Assembly: GCF_009017275.1 (NCBI RefSeq)
Contig: NZ_WBZC01000012.1
Span: forward strand, 61,679-125,678
Direction: 5' to 3'
Origin: Alkaliphilus pronyensis
GTDB lineage: Bacteria > Bacillota > Clostridia > Peptostreptococcales > Natronincolaceae
Length of the DNA: 64,000 nucleotides
Shown piece after piece: positions 62,425-64,000 of the stretch (positions are counted from its first letter, which is position 1; every line of letters starts with the position of its first letter). The translations under genes and the position numbers were made by a program. The notes under the pieces are model-generated. The model searched no databases, was not told where the DNA came from, and worked only from the letters and a program-made list of their open reading frames with translations.

Positions 62425-62670
62425 TTAACATTCAACATTTCTTTTATGGTTTGTATTTTGCTGTTTTTCATTCAACATTCAATATTTAACATTCATCATT
62501 TCTTTTTTCTTTTCTCTCTTAACTCTTAATTCTCAACTCTTAACTCTTAATTCTTAACTCTTAACTCTTAATTCTTAACTCTTAACTCTTAATTTTGCTT
62601 TATGGTTTTGATTCTTACTTACCTATTCCTTATTACTTGCTTTTATGGTTTTCAATTTTCAATTTTCTTT
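62425..62670. repeat. Second heptamer-based simple repeat region
   Basis: The 393-base gap between fhs and the HD-GYP gene repeats the pattern seen at 49,860: CATTCAA runs, a long run of TTAACTC/TTAATTC heptamers (about 62,519-62,593), a TTATTACCTATTCC-like unit and TTTTATGGTTTT spacers. No gene is seen. Confidence 0.85.
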
Positions 62671-62705
62671 TATTTTATCAATCCACCGTCTATATTCCGT
62701 CTAAT

Positions 62706-62737
62706 AATAAAAAAACAGATGGATTATTCCATCTGAA
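62706..62737 (-). terminator. Terminator after the HD-GYP gene
   Basis: CAGATGGA and TCCATCTG form a perfect 8-bp stem with a 4-base loop (62716-62735), followed leftward by TTTTTTTATT. It lies 36 bases after the stop. Confidence 0.87.
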
Positions 62738-62772
62738 TTATTGACTTATATTAACTTCAAACAAATCTTTGC

Positions 62773-63825
62773 TTATGCTAAAACCTTTCTAATGCTATTT
62801 TTAAGCTGCTTTTTTAAGTCTATTATCCTGCTTCTTCTATTTGCATTTTTATAGTCACTATATACCTGAATTATAGGACGTGTTGGTAATTCTAAATTTG
62901 CTTCTATTACCACACCCTTATCCCCAGATTCCAATAAAACGTGGGTGCCTATAGGATATATATTTATACGTTTTAAAAGAACCTTTAATATTTCTAAATC
63001 GAATTGCTTATTGCCTAATGCAACTATATATTCTATGGCATTATGGGGTGAAATTTTTTCTCTGTAGGGTCTATTGGAGGTTAGTGCATCAAAAACATCA
63101 CAAATGGCAACAATTCTAGCATATTCATGGATTTCCTTGCCCTTCAATCCACTTGGGTAGCCTGTACCATCATAGCGCTCGTGATGATCTCTTACAATTA
63201 TACATGAATCCTCTGATACACCATCAATATACTTAATTATGTTATAGCCCTCTGTAGAATGCTTTTTTATTTCTTCATATTCACAACTATTTAATATACT
63301 GGGCTTTTTTAATATGCTTGACGGGGTTAAAACCTTCCCAACATCATGTAAAAGGGCTCCTATGCCTAAATCCTCTAATTGCTGTTTAGAGTAGTTTAAT
63401 TCTACACCTATTACTAAAGCATATACACAAACATAAAGGCTGTGCTGAAAGGTGTAGTCATCTATACCTCTAATATCGGTGACATATAAAATTATGTTCT
63501 TTTTACTTAGTAGCTTCGTAATTATATCATTGACTATTTTAACAATCTTATCATATTTATCAGTATCAAAATAATTAAAGCTTTTCATAAATTTTTCAAT
63601 ATCCCTTAGGGCTTCCTTAGTTGTTTCCTTAGAGATGATTTCAGCATAATTTGATTTTTTATCCCACTCTACATAAATATACTCAATACCGTAATTAACA
63701 AGCTTCGATATATACTGCTTTTTCAACATATTCCCTTTATCTATAAGAAGCTTTCCAGCATCATCATAAACTGGCTTAGCTATGTACATCCCAATATCCA
63801 CGGAAGAAAGATGCATCTTTATCAT
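62773..63825 (-). CDS. HD-GYP domain phosphodiesterase
   Basis: A 350-residue c-di-GMP phosphodiesterase. I start at the ATG at 63825 (MIKMHLSSVDIGM), 7 bases after AGGAGG; a TTG one codon earlier is less likely. An N-terminal region (DIGMYIAKPVYDDAGKLLI) of the DUF3391 type precedes the HD-GYP domain: LLHDVGKVLTPSSIL (HD), RDHHERYDGTGYPSGLKG (GYP) and ICDVFDALTSNRPYRE. The C-terminal 60 residues are a small domain. The catalytic residues look intact. No partner is seen. Confidence 0.92.
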   Translation of the reverse strand: MIKMHLSSVDIGMYIAKPVYDDAGKLLIDKGNMLKKQYISKLVNYGIEYIYVEWDKKSNYAEIISKETTKEALRDIEKFMKSFNYFDTDKYDKIVKIVNDIITKLLSKKNIILYVTDIRGIDDYTFQHSLYVCVYALVIGVELNYSKQQLEDLGIGALLHDVGKVLTPSSILKKPSILNSCEYEEIKKHSTEGYNIIKYIDGVSEDSCIIVRDHHERYDGTGYPSGLKGKEIHEYARIVAICDVFDALTSNRPYREKISPHNAIEYIVALGNKQFDLEILKVLLKRINIYPIGTHVLLESGDKGVVIEANLELPTRPIIQVYSDYKNANRRSRIIDLKKQLKNSIRKVLA

Positions 63826-64000
63826 CAATTAACCTCCTTTACTGTCAAATAATGTCTATATAGGCCGAAAATTAATTAAAACTAAAATCTTTAAATACAT
63901 ATTCAACAATTTACATAAAATACCTGTATTATTCGAGGTTTTTTTTTATTAAATTTATGAAATAGTTCTATATTACTATATAATAAAGTAGGGTAACTAT

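Overview
This window comes from a low-GC Gram-positive anaerobe of the Clostridia. An Alkaliphilus- or Natronincola-like relative is my best guess; that is inference from gene content. The supporting signs are strong AGGAGG-type ribosome binding sites, AT-rich intergenic DNA, a dnaE-pfkA-pyk block, GerMN and HD-GYP proteins, a YqeC/MocA-type pair linked to molybdenum/selenium hydroxylases, and histidine degradation through formiminoglutamate next to formate-tetrahydrofolate ligase.

Positions 1 to about 37,150 are the larger part of an integrative and conjugative element (ICE). Its left end lies outside the window and its right end abuts the 3' end of the 23S rRNA uracil methyltransferase gene rlmD. 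Almost all ICE genes are on the minus strand, so transcription runs from about 35,400 down to 1. In that order they are: ParA and ParB; a giant methyltransferase-helicase with a TnpV-like gene nested in another frame; RadC flanked by two related small proteins; a Toprim primase-like protein; an accessory segment (PIN-domain protein, unknown 412-aa protein, folded non-coding element, tRNA 3' fragment); MobC and the relaxase; VirD4 coupling protein; VirB2-like and VirB6/TrbL-like membrane proteins; a complete Tad/Flp-type pilus module; a PadR regulator; a secreted tryptophan-rich protein; an NlpC/P60 hydrolase; a TraC-like membrane protein; a SIR2-family protein; and a VirB4 ATPase cut by the window edge. 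The only plus-strand ICE genes, an XRE regulator and a multi-spanning membrane protein, sit at the rlmD end.

From rlmD to the right edge the DNA reads as chromosomal backbone: rlmD, a GerMN protein, an AraC regulator, an iron-sulfur aldo/keto reductase, fxsA, a thioesterase, then pyk, pfkA, a small protein and dnaE. Next come a MocA-like nucleotidyltransferase with yqeC, a PilZ protein, a PrcB-like protein, a SARP/BTAD regulator with an ATPase and helical repeats, and then the cluster fhs, hutU, ftcD, hutI, fchA. Together these turn urocanate into glutamate and methenyl-tetrahydrofolate, with fhs linking to formate and ATP. An HD-GYP phosphodiesterase closes the window. Two intergenic regions (about 49,860-50,310 and 62,425-62,670) are packed with heptamer-based simple repeats separated by a common spacer.

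The strongest unusual signals are: (a) a TnpV-like protein with its own ribosome binding site encoded inside the low-complexity linker of the ICE helicase-methyltransferase; (b) a MobC reading frame with no ATG/GTG/TTG start before its N-terminal domain and with a terminator-like hairpin inside it; (c) a Tad pilus module built into a type IV secretion conjugation operon; (d) a compact multi-helix element at 22,185-22,267; and (e) defence-like cargo (SIR2, PIN) at two positions. No database search or folding program was run; all domain calls are from reading the sequence.
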